51,051 nucleotides of DNA. Origin: Ligilactobacillus pobuzihii E100301 = KCTC 13174 (GTDB taxonomy: Bacteria > Bacillota > Bacilli > Lactobacillales > Lactobacillaceae). Each line of letters opens with the position of its first letter. Position 1 is the first letter of the stretch. The notes below the pieces were generated by a model, which did not search any database, had not been told where the DNA came from, and worked only from the letters and a program-made list of their open reading frames with translations. The stretch spans positions 1 to 51,051 of the forward strand of contig NZ_KB714701.1 in the NCBI RefSeq assembly GCF_000349725.1, given 5' to 3'. Below are positions 35,359 to 44,957 of this stretch, in pieces. The translations under genes and the position numbers were made by a program.

Positions 35359-36234
35359 ATGTTACAATTAATTGCTTCTGACATGGACGGAACGATGCTC
35401 AACGAACAAATGGTGATCTCAGACTACAATGTGTCCGCTATCAAACATGCTCAAGAAAAAGGTATCAATTTTATTGTCTCAACCGGACGTGCTTTTAAAG
35501 AAGTCAAACCCCTACTTGATCAAGCTGGGGTTTCATGCCCATTGATCACGATGAATGGTGCTTTGGTCATGGACCAAGACGGCAAAACTATCAGTTCTAC
35601 CCCACTTTCAGATCAACTCGCTCAAAAAATTATTTTTCTATTAAAAAAAGCAGGCCTCTATTTTGAAGTTATTACCACTGAAGGTGTTTGCTCTGATGAT
35701 AAGGCTGCACGGATCGAAAATTTCGCTAATCTCCTTGAGAGCATTGATGCTACAACACCATACAAATTAGCAGTAAGTTTAGCATCAGCACGTATGGAAT
35801 TAATGAATATAAACTACGTGGATGATTATTATGGCCTAATTTCTGATCCACACATTCAAATTTTTAAAATCGTGGTATTCAGTTCCAGCGGTCCAGAAGA
35901 GTTAAAAGAAGTACGAGAAGAACTTGCAAAAAACAAATCCCTAGTTATTACTTCGTCAGGATCAAATAATATAGAGATCAATCACATTAAAGCACAAAAG
36001 GGCTTAGCACTACAATCATACGCAGATAGTCTAAATATCCCGATGGACAATGTCATGACAATGGGAGATAACAACAATGACCTATCAATGATTAAAATCG
36101 CTGGGATCAGCTATGCAATGGGAAATGCTACTAAAGAAATCAAACTGGCCGCAAACCATTTAACCAGCAGAAATACGGATAATGGCGCAGGCAAAGCAAT
36201 TGAAGAACAGCTTCAAGAGCTTAGCAAGATATAA
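35359..36234 (+). CDS. Cof-type HAD hydrolase (sugar-phosphate phosphatase)
   Basis: This 291-residue HAD-IIB phosphatase of the Cof/YidA group has motif I ASDMDGTML (nucleophile Asp), motif II FIVSTGR, a large C2 cap (about residues 85-190), the Lys in HIKAQKGLAL and motif IV MTMGDNNNDLSMI. Substrates of these enzymes are broad and cannot be read from sequence. GAGG lies ten bases before the ATG. It probably shares a transcript with the LURP-one gene. Confidence 0.9.
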   Translation: MLQLIASDMDGTMLNEQMVISDYNVSAIKHAQEKGINFIVSTGRAFKEVKPLLDQAGVSCPLITMNGALVMDQDGKTISSTPLSDQLAQKIIFLLKKAGLYFEVITTEGVCSDDKAARIENFANLLESIDATTPYKLAVSLASARMELMNINYVDDYYGLISDPHIQIFKIVVFSSSGPEELKEVREELAKNKSLVITSSGSNNIEINHIKAQKGLALQSYADSLNIPMDNVMTMGDNNNDLSMIKIAGISYAMGNATKEIKLAANHLTSRNTDNGAGKAIEEQLQELSKI

Positions 36235-36280
36235 TATAACTCTTTCGTAGGAACAACACAGAGTAGGAAGTGAACTAAAA

Positions 36281-36814
36281 ATGCGAACGTTATTTGCACA
36301 ACGTATCGGCTTTACAAAAAAAGGCGTGACAACGATAAAAGACGACAATGATAATATTGTCTATTTTATTACTGGTCGCTTTGGGCTAGTACACGATGCA
36401 TTATCTGTCTATGCAGTCTCAGGTACACTATTAGCAGAGATCAAACAAAGTTCACTAGGCCTATTTCCAAAATTTGAACTGTATTCACGACAACAAAAAG
36501 TTGGTACATTGCGGAGATATTATGGTGTCAGTACAGAAATGCTTTTTGTAAAGGGCTTGAACTGGTTTTTAATTGGCAACCTAAATAATTTCCGCTATAA
36601 AATTTATTCCGGTCATGCATGGATCATGCGAACTGGTAATGTAAAAAAGCATGCTCAAGACTACATTAAATTTGATTTTCGTCATGAACAAGACGAGGCT
36701 CTCTGTTTGTGTATAGCAGCGATCCTAGATTACTGGGCTTCGAATAGCAAAAAAGTTCGCCATAAAGAAAGTGAATTAAACTTTCAAAAGAGAACGCGAC
36801 CGACTTTAGACTAA
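36281..36814 (+). CDS. LURP-one-related (tubby C-terminal-like) protein
   Basis: This 177-residue all-beta protein matches the LURP-one-related/YxjI pattern. Alternating beta strands such as VYAVSGTLLAEIKQSSLGLF, then FELYSRQQKVGTLRRYYG, lead to a single helix near the C-terminus (EALCLCIAAILDYWA) that would fill the tubby-like barrel. Function in bacteria is unknown; membrane-lipid association is a family suggestion. It follows the HAD gene by 46 bases and ends just before repeat copy G. Confidence 0.75.
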   Translation: MRTLFAQRIGFTKKGVTTIKDDNDNIVYFITGRFGLVHDALSVYAVSGTLLAEIKQSSLGLFPKFELYSRQQKVGTLRRYYGVSTEMLFVKGLNWFLIGNLNNFRYKIYSGHAWIMRTGNVKKHAQDYIKFDFRHEQDEALCLCIAAILDYWASNSKKVRHKESELNFQKRTRPTLD

Positions 36815-36829
36815 CGTAAATAAACAAAA

Positions 36830-37034
36830 GAGTGAGACAAAAGATTTTTTGAAATCAAGTTGTAACTGCGATTTCATTACTTGGGGCGTAACAAAATGGA
36901 GAACCAGAATAATGCAATCGTTGTTACAGTAAGGCTTCAATCTTTTTGAACACGTTTAAGGGCCATCGATCTACCCCCATTGGGATAGATCGACGGCCCT
37001 TTTAGAAGCGCACAGCTAGTTATGTCCCAGCTCC
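36830..37034 (-). repeat. Dispersed hairpin repeat, copy G (long form)
   Basis: In reverse orientation it runs from GAGTGAGACAAAAGATTTTT to AGTTATGTCCCAGCTCC. Hairpin II keeps its TGTAACTGCGATTTCATTAC arm and partner AATAATGCAATCGTTGTTAC. Hairpin I is AAGGGCCATCGATCTACCC with GGGATAGATCGACGGCCCTT (36958-36976, 36982-37001). It lies between the LURP-one gene and convergent smpB. Confidence 0.88.
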
Positions 37035-37058
37035 ATTTTGTATTTAAGTTGATCGACT

Positions 37059-37523
37059 TTAATAATTTTTAAGTGTTCGACGAATTTCACGTTCCTGATC
37101 ACGTCGCTTAATCGATTCTCGCTTATCATAATCACGTTTTCCTTGTGCGATCCCTAAAAGGACCTTTGCAAAACCATGTTTTAAATAAACCTTCAATGGC
37201 ACAAGAGTAACACCTTTTTTAGAAGTCTCTTGCTCTAAACGTTTGATTTCTTTTTTATGCAATAAGAGTTTACGATTACGCAGTGGGTCATGGTTAAATT
37301 GATTTCCCTGATCATAAGGCGAAATATGCACATTCATCAACCATGCCTCATTATTTCTAATTTGCGCAAATCCATCTTTTAAATTGATCCGTGCGGCACG
37401 AACAGATTTGATTTCAGTCCCTGTCAATGACAGACCAGCCTCAACCGTATCTAAAATATAATAATCATGGCTGGCTTTACGATTCTGAGCTAAGGGACGT
37501 GAATGTTGTTTTTGTTTTACCAT
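37059..37523 (-). CDS. smpB: SmpB, tmRNA-binding protein
   Basis: This protein brings tmRNA to stalled ribosomes. The 154-residue OB-fold protein has the family patterns [38 protein letters not shown] and [21 protein letters not shown], with a basic C-terminal tail ([12 protein letters not shown]) that reads the empty mRNA channel. It follows rnr, as in most Firmicutes, and its RNA partner ssrA is at 15041-15407. Confidence 0.97.
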   Translation of the reverse strand: MVKQKQHSRPLAQNRKASHDYYILDTVEAGLSLTGTEIKSVRAARINLKDGFAQIRNNEAWLMNVHISPYDQGNQFNHDPLRNRKLLLHKKEIKRLEQETSKKGVTLVPLKVYLKHGFAKVLLGIAQGKRDYDKRESIKRRDQEREIRRTLKNY

Positions 37524-37591
37524 TCAAATCAACCTCCGTATTATACAAACCACAATAATATACCTAGAAATTTGTAGCCTGCACAAAATAA

Positions 37592-40003
37592 TTATCTATT
37601 TTTGTTCCGTTGCTTATTTCCCCTGAAATTCTGACGCGAAGCACCTTGGCGTGACTTATGATTATAATTGGCTGTCCGTGATCCATTATAACTGTGACGG
37701 TTCTTGTTATTAGGACGATGGTTATTATTTCCCTTACGTTGGGATCTCTTATGGTCGAAACGATGATCATTATTTCGCTTAGGACGACGATCAGGCAATT
37801 CTACGCCATCAAGTAAGTCTGTTTTAGGGGCATGACCAGGATCAGCTAACGTAAAGTCAATTTCTTTTTGCTCCACATTAACGTTGATCAATTTGACCTT
37901 AACAGGTTGACCGATCCGATACGTTTGCTTGGTCCGTCGCCCAACTAAAGCCATTTGTTTTTCCAAATATTCATAATAATCATCACGGATCTGGCTAATA
38001 TGAATTAATCCTTCGACCGTATTTGGTAATGAGATAAACATACCAAACTTGGTTACAGAACTAACAACAGCATCGAACTCTTCACCTACTCTATCGGACA
38101 TAAATTCTGCTTTTTTCATAGAGTCAGTATCACGTTCAGCAGAGATCCCTCGTCTTTCTGCATCAGAGCTGTGTGTTGTAATTTCGTCTAATTGATCAAC
38201 ATACTTTTCTTGAGCATCTTCACCAGTGCCATTTTCTAAATAGAAATGGATCAATCGATGTACCATTAAGTCAGGGTAGCGACGGATCGGTGAAGTAAAG
38301 TGAGTATAATCAGTTGCTGCGATACCAAAATGTCCCAACGGTTGTGGAGAATACTTAGCCTGTTGCATTGAACGTAACAACATTGTTGAAACCATTGATT
38401 CTTCGGGCTTACCTGCAACTTTTTTCAAAATAGTTTGCATCATTTTAGGCTTAATATCTGTCTTTTTCCCAGGAACTTCAATTCCAAGTATGCCTAAAGT
38501 TTCAAAAAATGATTCAACCTTTTCTGGCTTAGGACTTTCATGGATCCGGTAAACAAATGGCACTTTCAATTTATGAAAATGTGCTGCAACTGTTTCATTA
38601 GCAGCTAACATAAAGGATTCGACCATTCTTTCACTAGTACCGCGTTCCCTTAATTGAATATCAGTTGGATGGCCTTGCTCATCAACAATGATTTTTGCCT
38701 CAGTGTCATCAAATTCAATCGCTCCCCGACGTTTACGCATCTTAAGCAAGATCTTGTGTAGTTCAGCCATATCTTCAAACATTGGAACTAATTCCGCATA
38801 ACGTTCCTTCGTTTTTTGATCATCAGACTCAACTATTTTGTTGATCGCAATGTAAGTCATACGCTCTGTTGACTTTATCAAACTTGGGAAGATGCGATGG
38901 TTAACTACATTTCCTTCTGGGTCGATCTCCATTTCACATGACATTGCACATCTTTCAACGTGTGGATTAAGCGAACAGATGCCATTGGATAATTTAGGCG
39001 GCAACATTGGGATCACACGATCTGTCAAATATACAGAAGTTCCGCGTTCAAATGCTTCGCGGTCTAATGGTGTGCCCGGAACAACGTAATGCGAAACATC
39101 AGCAATATGAACCCCTAAGTGATAATTACCGTTATCAAGTTTCCAAACATTGACTGCATCGTCCAAATCTTTTGACTCAATACTATCAATTGTGACTAAA
39201 GGTTGGTCAGTAAGATCTACACGGCCTTCTTTCTCCGTCTCAGTGACATGGTCAGGAATACTTTCAGCCTGTGCCATCACATCGTCTGGGAATTCATGTG
39301 GAATATCATGCTCATAAACCACCTGTAATATATCCATACCAGGATCATTAACATTCCCCAAAATTTTGACTGCAACACCTTTTAATAAGTTAGGTAAAGC
39401 TGGACCAGGATAAGCAGAAATATCGGCCAAGATCACTTCACCAGGAACTGGATGAAGTCCTTTATCTTCAACTAAGAAACGAAAATTAGATAATTTCTTG
39501 TCCTTTAAGTGAACTGTACCAATAATCCCTGCTGGTAAATTTTCATCTTCCGCACTCTTAAACTCTCCCACAACTTGTGTTAAGGAATGATTTAAGATCC
39601 CGACGATTTTTCCCTCTGGTCGTTTATTAATTGAAGGATCACCATCACCAATTTTTTCGATCCTAACTTCATCACCATTTAAAGCAGACAAAGTAGCAGT
39701 TGGGTTAATAAAATAATCAGGCTCTTCGGGATCAACTGTTACAAAACCGTAACCACGATCATTCGCATGAAAAATCCCAGCTAATTTTTCTGTTTCTGTA
39801 TCTTGAACTAACGAAAAGTTGCCCTCATTATCAAGAACTACCTTTTTGTCATGTTCCATCTGTGTCAATGCCTGAACCACAAATTTAAACTGCCCCGCAC
39901 TTTCCATGCCCAATTTTTGAACCATATCTTCTACCGAAAATTTTCTCGTTGGTTCTGCTTTAAAAAACTCCGTTAATTTTTCTATAATTTTTTCTTTATT
40001 CAT
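37592..40003 (-). CDS. rnr: Ribonuclease R
   Basis: This processive 3'-5' exoribonuclease degrades structured RNA and also non-stop mRNA released by tmRNA. The 803 residues include an N-terminal HTH and cold-shock domains (1-230), the RNB catalytic domain with SIESKDLDDAVNVW and HIADVSHYVVPGTPLDREA, and an S1 domain (about 640-720, EFDAVVSSVTKFGMFISLP). A strongly basic Arg/Lys/Asn-rich tail of about 65 residues follows; such tails help bind RNA or SmpB-tmRNA. It is the middle gene of secG-rnr-smpB. Confidence 0.96.
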   Translation of the reverse strand: MNKEKIIEKLTEFFKAEPTRKFSVEDMVQKLGMESAGQFKFVVQALTQMEHDKKVVLDNEGNFSLVQDTETEKLAGIFHANDRGYGFVTVDPEEPDYFINPTATLSALNGDEVRIEKIGDGDPSINKRPEGKIVGILNHSLTQVVGEFKSAEDENLPAGIIGTVHLKDKKLSNFRFLVEDKGLHPVPGEVILADISAYPGPALPNLLKGVAVKILGNVNDPGMDILQVVYEHDIPHEFPDDVMAQAESIPDHVTETEKEGRVDLTDQPLVTIDSIESKDLDDAVNVWKLDNGNYHLGVHIADVSHYVVPGTPLDREAFERGTSVYLTDRVIPMLPPKLSNGICSLNPHVERCAMSCEMEIDPEGNVVNHRIFPSLIKSTERMTYIAINKIVESDDQKTKERYAELVPMFEDMAELHKILLKMRKRRGAIEFDDTEAKIIVDEQGHPTDIQLRERGTSERMVESFMLAANETVAAHFHKLKVPFVYRIHESPKPEKVESFFETLGILGIEVPGKKTDIKPKMMQTILKKVAGKPEESMVSTMLLRSMQQAKYSPQPLGHFGIAATDYTHFTSPIRRYPDLMVHRLIHFYLENGTGEDAQEKYVDQLDEITTHSSDAERRGISAERDTDSMKKAEFMSDRVGEEFDAVVSSVTKFGMFISLPNTVEGLIHISQIRDDYYEYLEKQMALVGRRTKQTYRIGQPVKVKLINVNVEQKEIDFTLADPGHAPKTDLLDGVELPDRRPKRNNDHRFDHKRSQRKGNNNHRPNNKNRHSYNGSRTANYNHKSRQGASRQNFRGNKQRNKNR

Positions 40004-40043
40004 CTAAATCCCCGTATCATAACAATTTTGACTTTTTAACAAA

Positions 40044-40082
40044 CAAAAAACCCTCCTGTTTTAAACTGTGCAGGAGGTTTTA
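40044..40082 (-). terminator. Terminator between secG and rnr
   Basis: AAACCCTCCTG and CAGGAGGTTTT form a stem around TTTTAAACTGTG, followed on the minus strand by TTTTTTGTTTG. It can end the secG transcript before rnr, leaving rnr dependent on read-through or its own promoter. Confidence 0.88.
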
Positions 40083-40090
40083 CTTCAAAG

Positions 40091-40327
40091 TTAATGTGAA
40101 GAAATATATACCAAAGCCAGTGCTAAAACGAAAAACAGCACCCCTAAAACAGCTGTAACTCTCTGCATAAAAGCTTCAAAACCACGTGGCTTTTGTTTAC
40201 TAAATAGGTCTGACGCCCCACCAGACAATGCTGAGGCAGCATTATCATTTTTTGCTGGTTGCATCAGTACCGCAATGACAATTAATACTGAAACGATCAG
40301 CAATAGGGTCAATAATGTATTGTACAA
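40091..40327 (-). CDS. secG: SecG, protein translocase subunit
   Basis: This 78-residue membrane protein supports SecYE translocation. It has two hydrophobic helices (about 3-22 and 55-75) separated by the conserved loop QPAKNDNAASALSGGASDLFSKQKPRGFEAF. The start is TTG with GGAGG eight bases upstream. It is first in secG-rnr-smpB, a typical Firmicutes order. Confidence 0.93.
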   Translation of the reverse strand: MYNTLLTLLLIVSVLIVIAVLMQPAKNDNAASALSGGASDLFSKQKPRGFEAFMQRVTAVLGVLFFVLALALVYISSH

Positions 40328-40340
40328 ATAAATTTCCTCC

Positions 40341-40394
40341 TTACCTATCTAGGTAACCTACATCTATTATAATTTAGCACAAAATGATTGATAA
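40341..40394 (-). promoter_or_regulatory. secG promoter with palindrome at the start site
   Basis: On the minus strand TTATCA-N17-TATAAT forms the promoter (TATAAT at 40371-40366). A dyad TTACCTA-TC-TAGGTAA (40341-40356) lies just after the expected start point. It could be an operator or a 5'-end hairpin of the mRNA next to the ribosome-binding site. Confidence 0.5.
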
Positions 40395-40456
40395 AACAAC
40401 CAGCAGACCTGCTTGTTCAATACTAAAAATAAGCGGAGCATCTACCAAAAATATGT

Positions 40457-40535
40457 ATAAAAAGAGCGTGCTCAAAATGAAGATCAACGATCACATCACC
40501 GTTATCCATGTCATCTTAAGCACGAGTCTTTCTAA
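40457..40535 (-). terminator. Terminator of the cggR-gap-pgk-tpiA operon
   Basis: GCGTGCTCAAAATGAAGATC and GTCATCTTAAGCACG (40464-40482, 40509-40526) form a long imperfect stem followed on the minus strand by CTCTTTTTATAC. It begins 14 bases after the tpiA stop. Confidence 0.75.
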
Positions 40536-40548
40536 GAGAGCTTAATCA

Positions 40549-41304
40549 TTATTTGTTAAAGTTTACTAATTGCAAGTATGATTCTGGAACTAATGAAGCA
40601 CCACCAACTAAACCACCATCGATGTTGTCTTTAGACATTAATTCTTTAACATTTGCAGGCTTTACAGAACCACCATATTGGATACGAACTTTGTCTGCAA
40701 CCGTTTGGTCATACAATTTAGCAACTGTTGCACGTACAATTGCACAAACTTCTTCAGCTTGATCGGAACTAGCTGTTTTACCAGTACCAATAGCCCAAAT
40801 TGGTTCATAAGCAATAACAAGTGAAGAAACTTGATCGGCTGTTAAACCTTTCAAAGCAGCTGTTACTTGTCCTTCGACCCATTCTTGATACTTACCAGCT
40901 TCACGAGTTTCAAGTGTTTCACCACAGCAAATGATAGGTGTGATACCATTTCTGAAGATCGCATGAGCTTTTTTGTTGATGTCTTCATCTGTTTCATGGA
41001 AGTATTCACGGCGTTCTGAGTGACCGATGATCACATAATCAACACCCATTTCAGCCAAGACCTTAGGTGATGTTTCACCAGTAAAGGCACCTTCATCTTC
41101 AAAGTAACTGTTTTCAGCAGCAACTTTAAGGCTTGAACCCTTTGCATTTTCAAGCAAAGCAGGCAAGTCAACGGCAGGCGCACCTATAACAGCTTCAACA
41201 CTACCATCAGTTGGTAATTGATCTTTCACATCCTTAACAAATTCAGCAGTTTGTTCTGGGTTCATGTTTAATTTCCAGTTACCTGCAATAATTGGTGTAC
41301 GCAT
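40549..41304 (-). CDS. tpiA: Triosephosphate isomerase
   Basis: It interconverts dihydroxyacetone phosphate and glyceraldehyde 3-phosphate. The 251-residue TIM barrel has Asn/Lys in AGNWKLNMN, the catalytic His in [10 protein letters not shown], catalytic Glu in [15 protein letters not shown] and phosphate loop [13 protein letters not shown]. The frame is open to 41358, but GGAGAGGT eight bases before ATG 41304 and the family start fix the shorter form. It is last in the glycolytic operon. Confidence 0.97.
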   Translation of the reverse strand: MRTPIIAGNWKLNMNPEQTAEFVKDVKDQLPTDGSVEAVIGAPAVDLPALLENAKGSSLKVAAENSYFEDEGAFTGETSPKVLAEMGVDYVIIGHSERREYFHETDEDINKKAHAIFRNGITPIICCGETLETREAGKYQEWVEGQVTAALKGLTADQVSSLVIAYEPIWAIGTGKTASSDQAEEVCAIVRATVAKLYDQTVADKVRIQYGGSVKPANVKELMSKDNIDGGLVGGASLVPESYLQLVNFNK

Positions 41305-41385
41305 AAAATTATACCTCTCCTTCAAAAAAATAATTGCGGGCAAATCAAGTACTCGCAATTATAATAAATTTTTTATTTCACTAAC

Positions 41386-42579
41386 TTATTTATTGGAAAC
41401 AGCAGCAATTCCAGGTAATTCTTTACCCTCAAGATACTCAAGAGATGCACCGCCACCTGTAGAAATATGTGAAAGCTTGTCGCCAACACCAAGTTCCTTG
41501 ACAGCAGCAGTTGAATCACCACCACCAACGATCGTTGATGCGTCTGTCAAAGTACCTAAGAATTTACCAACTTCAAGAGTCCCTTTAGCAAAGTTACTCA
41601 TTTCGAACACACCCATTGGTCCGTTCCAAACAACTGTCTGAGCATCTTTTAAGGTGTCCTTGAACAATTCAATTGACTTAGGTCCAATATCCAAGGCCAT
41701 CTGACCCTCAGGGATGTCCCCTTCAGCAACTTCACTAGGAGCATCATTCTTGAATTCTGGTGCAACAACATTATCAATTGGCAAGACTAATTTGTCGCCT
41801 GCTTTGTCAATAATTTGTTTAGCAAGGTCAATTTTGTCTTCTTCAACAAGAGAATTACCGATCTTAATACCTTTAGCAGCATAGAACGTATAAGTCATAC
41901 CACCACCGATAATAACTTTGTCGGCTTTAGATAATAAGTGGTCGATAACACCGATCTTGTCAGAAACCTTAGCACCACCAAGAATAGCAACAAATGGGTG
42001 TTTTGGATCGTCTACAGCATTACCCAAGAATTTGATTTCTTTTTCTAGCAAGAAACCTGCAGCGGCTTGGTCCATGTTACTTGCAATACCAACGTTTGAA
42101 GCATGTGAACGGTGAGCTGTACCAAAAGCATCATTGATATAAACGTCACCAAGTGAGGCCCAATATTTGCCAAGTTCAGGATCGTTACCTGATTCTTTTT
42201 TACCATCTAAGTCTTCAAAACGAGTATTTTCAACTAACAATACATCACCGTCAGATAATTTATCGATTGCTTCTTCTAATTGAGGTCCACGTGTTACAGG
42301 AACGAATGTAACAGGTTTGTCGAGTAATTCAGCTAAATGCTGAGCAACTGGACGCAATGTCAATTCTTTCTTGTCTTCTTCCTTTTTAACACGGCCAAGA
42401 TGTGAGAACAAGATCGCCTTACCACCATGTTCCGTAACATATTTAATAGTTGGAAGTGCAGCTACCATCCGGTTGTCATCACCGATTTTACCGTCTTTCA
42501 AAGGAACATTAAAGTCAACACGGATCAAGACTTTTTTCCCTTTAAGATCATTAAGATCTGAAACTGTTAATTTAGCCAT
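41386..42579 (-). CDS. pgk: Phosphoglycerate kinase
   Basis: It transfers phosphate from 1,3-bisphosphoglycerate to ADP, giving ATP. The 397-residue two-domain kinase shows [33 protein letters not shown], the hinge [12 protein letters not shown] and nucleotide loop [21 protein letters not shown] precedes the ATG. It lies between gap and tpiA, with an intrinsic terminator in the gap-pgk interval that may lower its level relative to gap. Confidence 0.97.
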   Translation of the reverse strand: MAKLTVSDLNDLKGKKVLIRVDFNVPLKDGKIGDDNRMVAALPTIKYVTEHGGKAILFSHLGRVKKEEDKKELTLRPVAQHLAELLDKPVTFVPVTRGPQLEEAIDKLSDGDVLLVENTRFEDLDGKKESGNDPELGKYWASLGDVYINDAFGTAHRSHASNVGIASNMDQAAAGFLLEKEIKFLGNAVDDPKHPFVAILGGAKVSDKIGVIDHLLSKADKVIIGGGMTYTFYAAKGIKIGNSLVEEDKIDLAKQIIDKAGDKLVLPIDNVVAPEFKNDAPSEVAEGDIPEGQMALDIGPKSIELFKDTLKDAQTVVWNGPMGVFEMSNFAKGTLEVGKFLGTLTDASTIVGGGDSTAAVKELGVGDKLSHISTGGGASLEYLEGKELPGIAAVSNK

Positions 42580-42669
42580 TGAAAACCCTCCATTGATTTA
42601 TTTCCAGAGCTCAGAAAAGCAAATATCAAAATTGCACAATATAAGGCTTCTGAAACTCTTTGCTTATTT

Positions 42670-42704
42670 CAAAGAAAAAGCGGAGAGAGTTTTGCCTCCC
42701 CCCG
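42670..42704 (-). terminator. Intercistronic terminator between gap and pgk
   Basis: GCGGAGAGAG and CTCCCCCCGC (42680-42689, 42695-42704) form a ten-pair stem with two G-U pairs and a six-base loop, followed on the minus strand by TTTTTCTTT. As it sits inside the operon, it probably causes partial termination. Confidence 0.8.
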
Positions 42705-42713
42705 CCTTAATTA

Positions 42714-42753
42714 GCGCCACACAGGCGTAATATTCGAATTAAATTCGAATATT
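42714..42753 (-). promoter_or_regulatory. Hairpins at the 3' end of gap
   Basis: AATATTCGAA-N5-TTCGAATATT (42729-42753) is a perfect dyad that overlaps the gap stop codon. ACGCC-N5-GGCGC-type pairing (42714-42728) follows it. Neither has a T-run. They look like mRNA-stabilising or processing hairpins protecting the gap message before the terminator. Confidence 0.5.
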
Positions 42754-43765
42754 AAAGCATGCTAGCAAATTTCTCAAGTGTACGGATCATTTGAGCTGTA
42801 AAGCCTGATTCGTTATCATACCAAGCAACAGTCTTAACAACTTGGCCATCACCACTACCAACAACCTGTGTTTGTGTTGGGTCAAATACTGAACCAAATG
42901 TTGTACCGATAATATCAGATGAAACAATGCCATCGCCATTGTAACCAAATGATTCGTTGTTTTCTGTAACTTTAGCCAAAGCTTCGTTAACTTCATCAGC
43001 TGTAACTTCTTTATTCAAAGTTGTAACCAATTCTGTCAATGAACCTGTGATAACTGGAACACGTTGTGCATGGCCATCCAATTTACCGTTCAATTCAGGA
43101 ACAACTAAGCCAAGAGCTTTAGCAGCACCAGTTGAATGAGGAATTGTGTTTTGTGCAGCAGCACGAGCATTACGAACGTTACCCTTCTTGTCAGGGCCAT
43201 CTTGTACCATCTGTGTAGCTGTGTAAGCATGAACAGTTGTCATTGTACCTGCTTTGATACCAAATGCATCGTTAACAGCTTTTGCAAGAGGTGCCAAGCA
43301 GTTTGTTGTACATGAAGCAGCTGAAACCATCTTGTCATCAGCTGACATAATGTCATCGTTAACACCGTAAACAATTGTCTTCATGTCGCCAGCTGGAGCT
43401 GAAACAAGAACACGTTTTGCGCCTGCATCCAAGTGAGCAGATGCTTTTTCTGTAGAAGTATAGAAACCTGTTGATTCAAGTACTAATTCTACGCCGTCAT
43501 TCTTAACCCAAGGAATGTTGTGTGCGTCTGCTTCTGCGTATACAGGAATCTTCTTGCCATCAATTACAAGTGCGTCATCTGTTGCAGAAACTTCAGCGTC
43601 AAATTGACCATGAGCTGTATCGTACTTCAACAAATGAGCGAGCATTGCTGGTGAAGTTAAATCATTAATTGCAACAACTTCCAAGTCCTTTGATGTTGCA
43701 GCAATACGACGAAATGCCAAACGGCCGATACGGCCAAAGCCATTAATACCTACTTTAGTAGTCAT
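42752..43765 (-). CDS. gap: Glyceraldehyde-3-phosphate dehydrogenase, glycolytic
   Basis: This 337-residue NAD-dependent enzyme makes 1,3-bisphosphoglycerate. It has the Rossmann start [16 protein letters not shown], the catalytic Cys in [15 protein letters not shown], the His in [15 protein letters not shown] and the substrate loop. Asp in AINDLTS after the second strand indicates NAD preference. AAAGGAGG precedes the ATG. It follows cggR by 61 bases and is followed by strong hairpins. Confidence 0.97.
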   Translation of the reverse strand: MTTKVGINGFGRIGRLAFRRIAATSKDLEVVAINDLTSPAMLAHLLKYDTAHGQFDAEVSATDDALVIDGKKIPVYAEADAHNIPWVKNDGVELVLESTGFYTSTEKASAHLDAGAKRVLVSAPAGDMKTIVYGVNDDIMSADDKMVSAASCTTNCLAPLAKAVNDAFGIKAGTMTTVHAYTATQMVQDGPDKKGNVRNARAAAQNTIPHSTGAAKALGLVVPELNGKLDGHAQRVPVITGSLTELVTTLNKEVTADEVNEALAKVTENNESFGYNGDGIVSSDIIGTTFGSVFDPTQTQVVGSGDGQVVKTVAWYDNESGFTAQMIRTLEKFASML

Positions 43766-43826
43766 ACTAAAATTTTCCTCCTTTAGGAAATAAAAAATTT
43801 ATTTTAAAAAGTAATGCGGCTAAACA

Positions 43827-44855
43827 CTACCCTTTTAAAATCACGTTAGCAGCTCCCTGATCAGTGATCAAATATGTCTGACTAGGAGCAAGTTTCATGT
43901 ATGCTGCGATCGCGTGGCCTTTAGAAGTTCCGCCAGCCACGGCAACAACACACTTCATCGACACGAGATCCTCTAGTTGCAATCCAATTCGTGAAAGCTT
44001 TTGAATTATCTCTCCATTTTCATTGAAGAAATATCCAAATGCTTCCCCGACAGCACCTTTTTTCTTAAGCAAATCAATTGCACTTTGACGCATTGAACGT
44101 CTTTGTGCCATCGGTATTGCTTGTCCGATGCTATGGATCACCGCATTACTTTGCTTGATCATACTGATCACTTCTTGAACAGCAGGTTCGCGAAGTAGCG
44201 GATCATAAGTTTTCTCGCTGACATGCTCAGGAACATAAAGTGCTCGATGTTCACCTTTAGTACGATTTGCCATCTGGGCACAAATATTATTAGCCTGAAC
44301 ATCTACCCGTTCTCCAATACCACCACGGGCCGGAACAAACATTAAATCTCTACTAGTAGACAGTTCTGAACTTAATGACTGGGCAACCGCGGCCATAGTC
44401 GTGCCACCCATTACAGCGATAATGTTATGTCCTTCAGGTAACAAAGCCTGTAAAATTTCATTTACAGTCTGTCCCATCGCATAATTCGCTGTTTCATCTT
44501 CATCACTATCACCAGATACAACTAAGCAACGTTTACCTCCAAATAAAGAGGTTAATTTTTCTTCCGTTGCTTGTCGAGTAAGCATCTGATCCATAAAACC
44601 ACTTAAGCCTCGAACGACCAACACTCCTCTTTCCGTCAAAGTCATGCCTGACTTACTCGAATCGATCAGACCTTGCTTTTTCAGAAAATCAGTTTCAGTA
44701 CGTAAAACTCGCTCACTCAATTGTAGTTGAGTAGCTAAGCTCCTACGCCCAACTGGACGATCGGTCTTGATGTTTTTCAAGATCAGATAGCGACGACTTA
44801 AGACATTGATCATATCGGGAACGACAGTTTGAATCCACTCTAGTTCACGGTGCAT
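43827..44855 (-). CDS. cggR: CggR, central glycolytic genes regulator
   Basis: This 342-residue SorC/DeoR-type repressor of the gap operon senses fructose 1,6-bisphosphate. An N-terminal winged HTH (PVGRRSLATQLQLSERVLRTETDFLKKQGLI) precedes a sugar-phosphate-binding domain with VMGGTTMAAVAQSL, FVPARGGIGE and VAGGTSKGHAIAAYM. AAGGGAGAG lies before the ATG. It is the first gene of cggR-gap-pgk-tpiA and has an operator-like sequence in its leader. Confidence 0.94.
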   Translation of the reverse strand: MHRELEWIQTVVPDMINVLSRRYLILKNIKTDRPVGRRSLATQLQLSERVLRTETDFLKKQGLIDSSKSGMTLTERGVLVVRGLSGFMDQMLTRQATEEKLTSLFGGKRCLVVSGDSDEDETANYAMGQTVNEILQALLPEGHNIIAVMGGTTMAAVAQSLSSELSTSRDLMFVPARGGIGERVDVQANNICAQMANRTKGEHRALYVPEHVSEKTYDPLLREPAVQEVISMIKQSNAVIHSIGQAIPMAQRRSMRQSAIDLLKKKGAVGEAFGYFFNENGEIIQKLSRIGLQLEDLVSMKCVVAVAGGTSKGHAIAAYMKLAPSQTYLITDQGAANVILKG

Positions 44856-44871
44856 CGATCGTCTCTCCCTT

Positions 44872-44886
44872 GGGACTGATAATGTC
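44872..44886. promoter_or_regulatory. Candidate CggR half-operator
   Basis: GGGACTGATAATGTC matches GGGAC-N6-TGTC, the half-operator known for Bacillus CggR, and lies 17 bases before the cggR ATG, downstream of its promoter. The second half-site that would follow at fixed spacing is not evident, so it may be degenerate or absent. Confidence 0.5.
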
Positions 44887-44957
44887 CAACAATCTATTTA
44901 AATAAGCATGACAGTCAAAGGTGAAATTCACTTTGCTGCTTTCTTATTTACAAGTGA

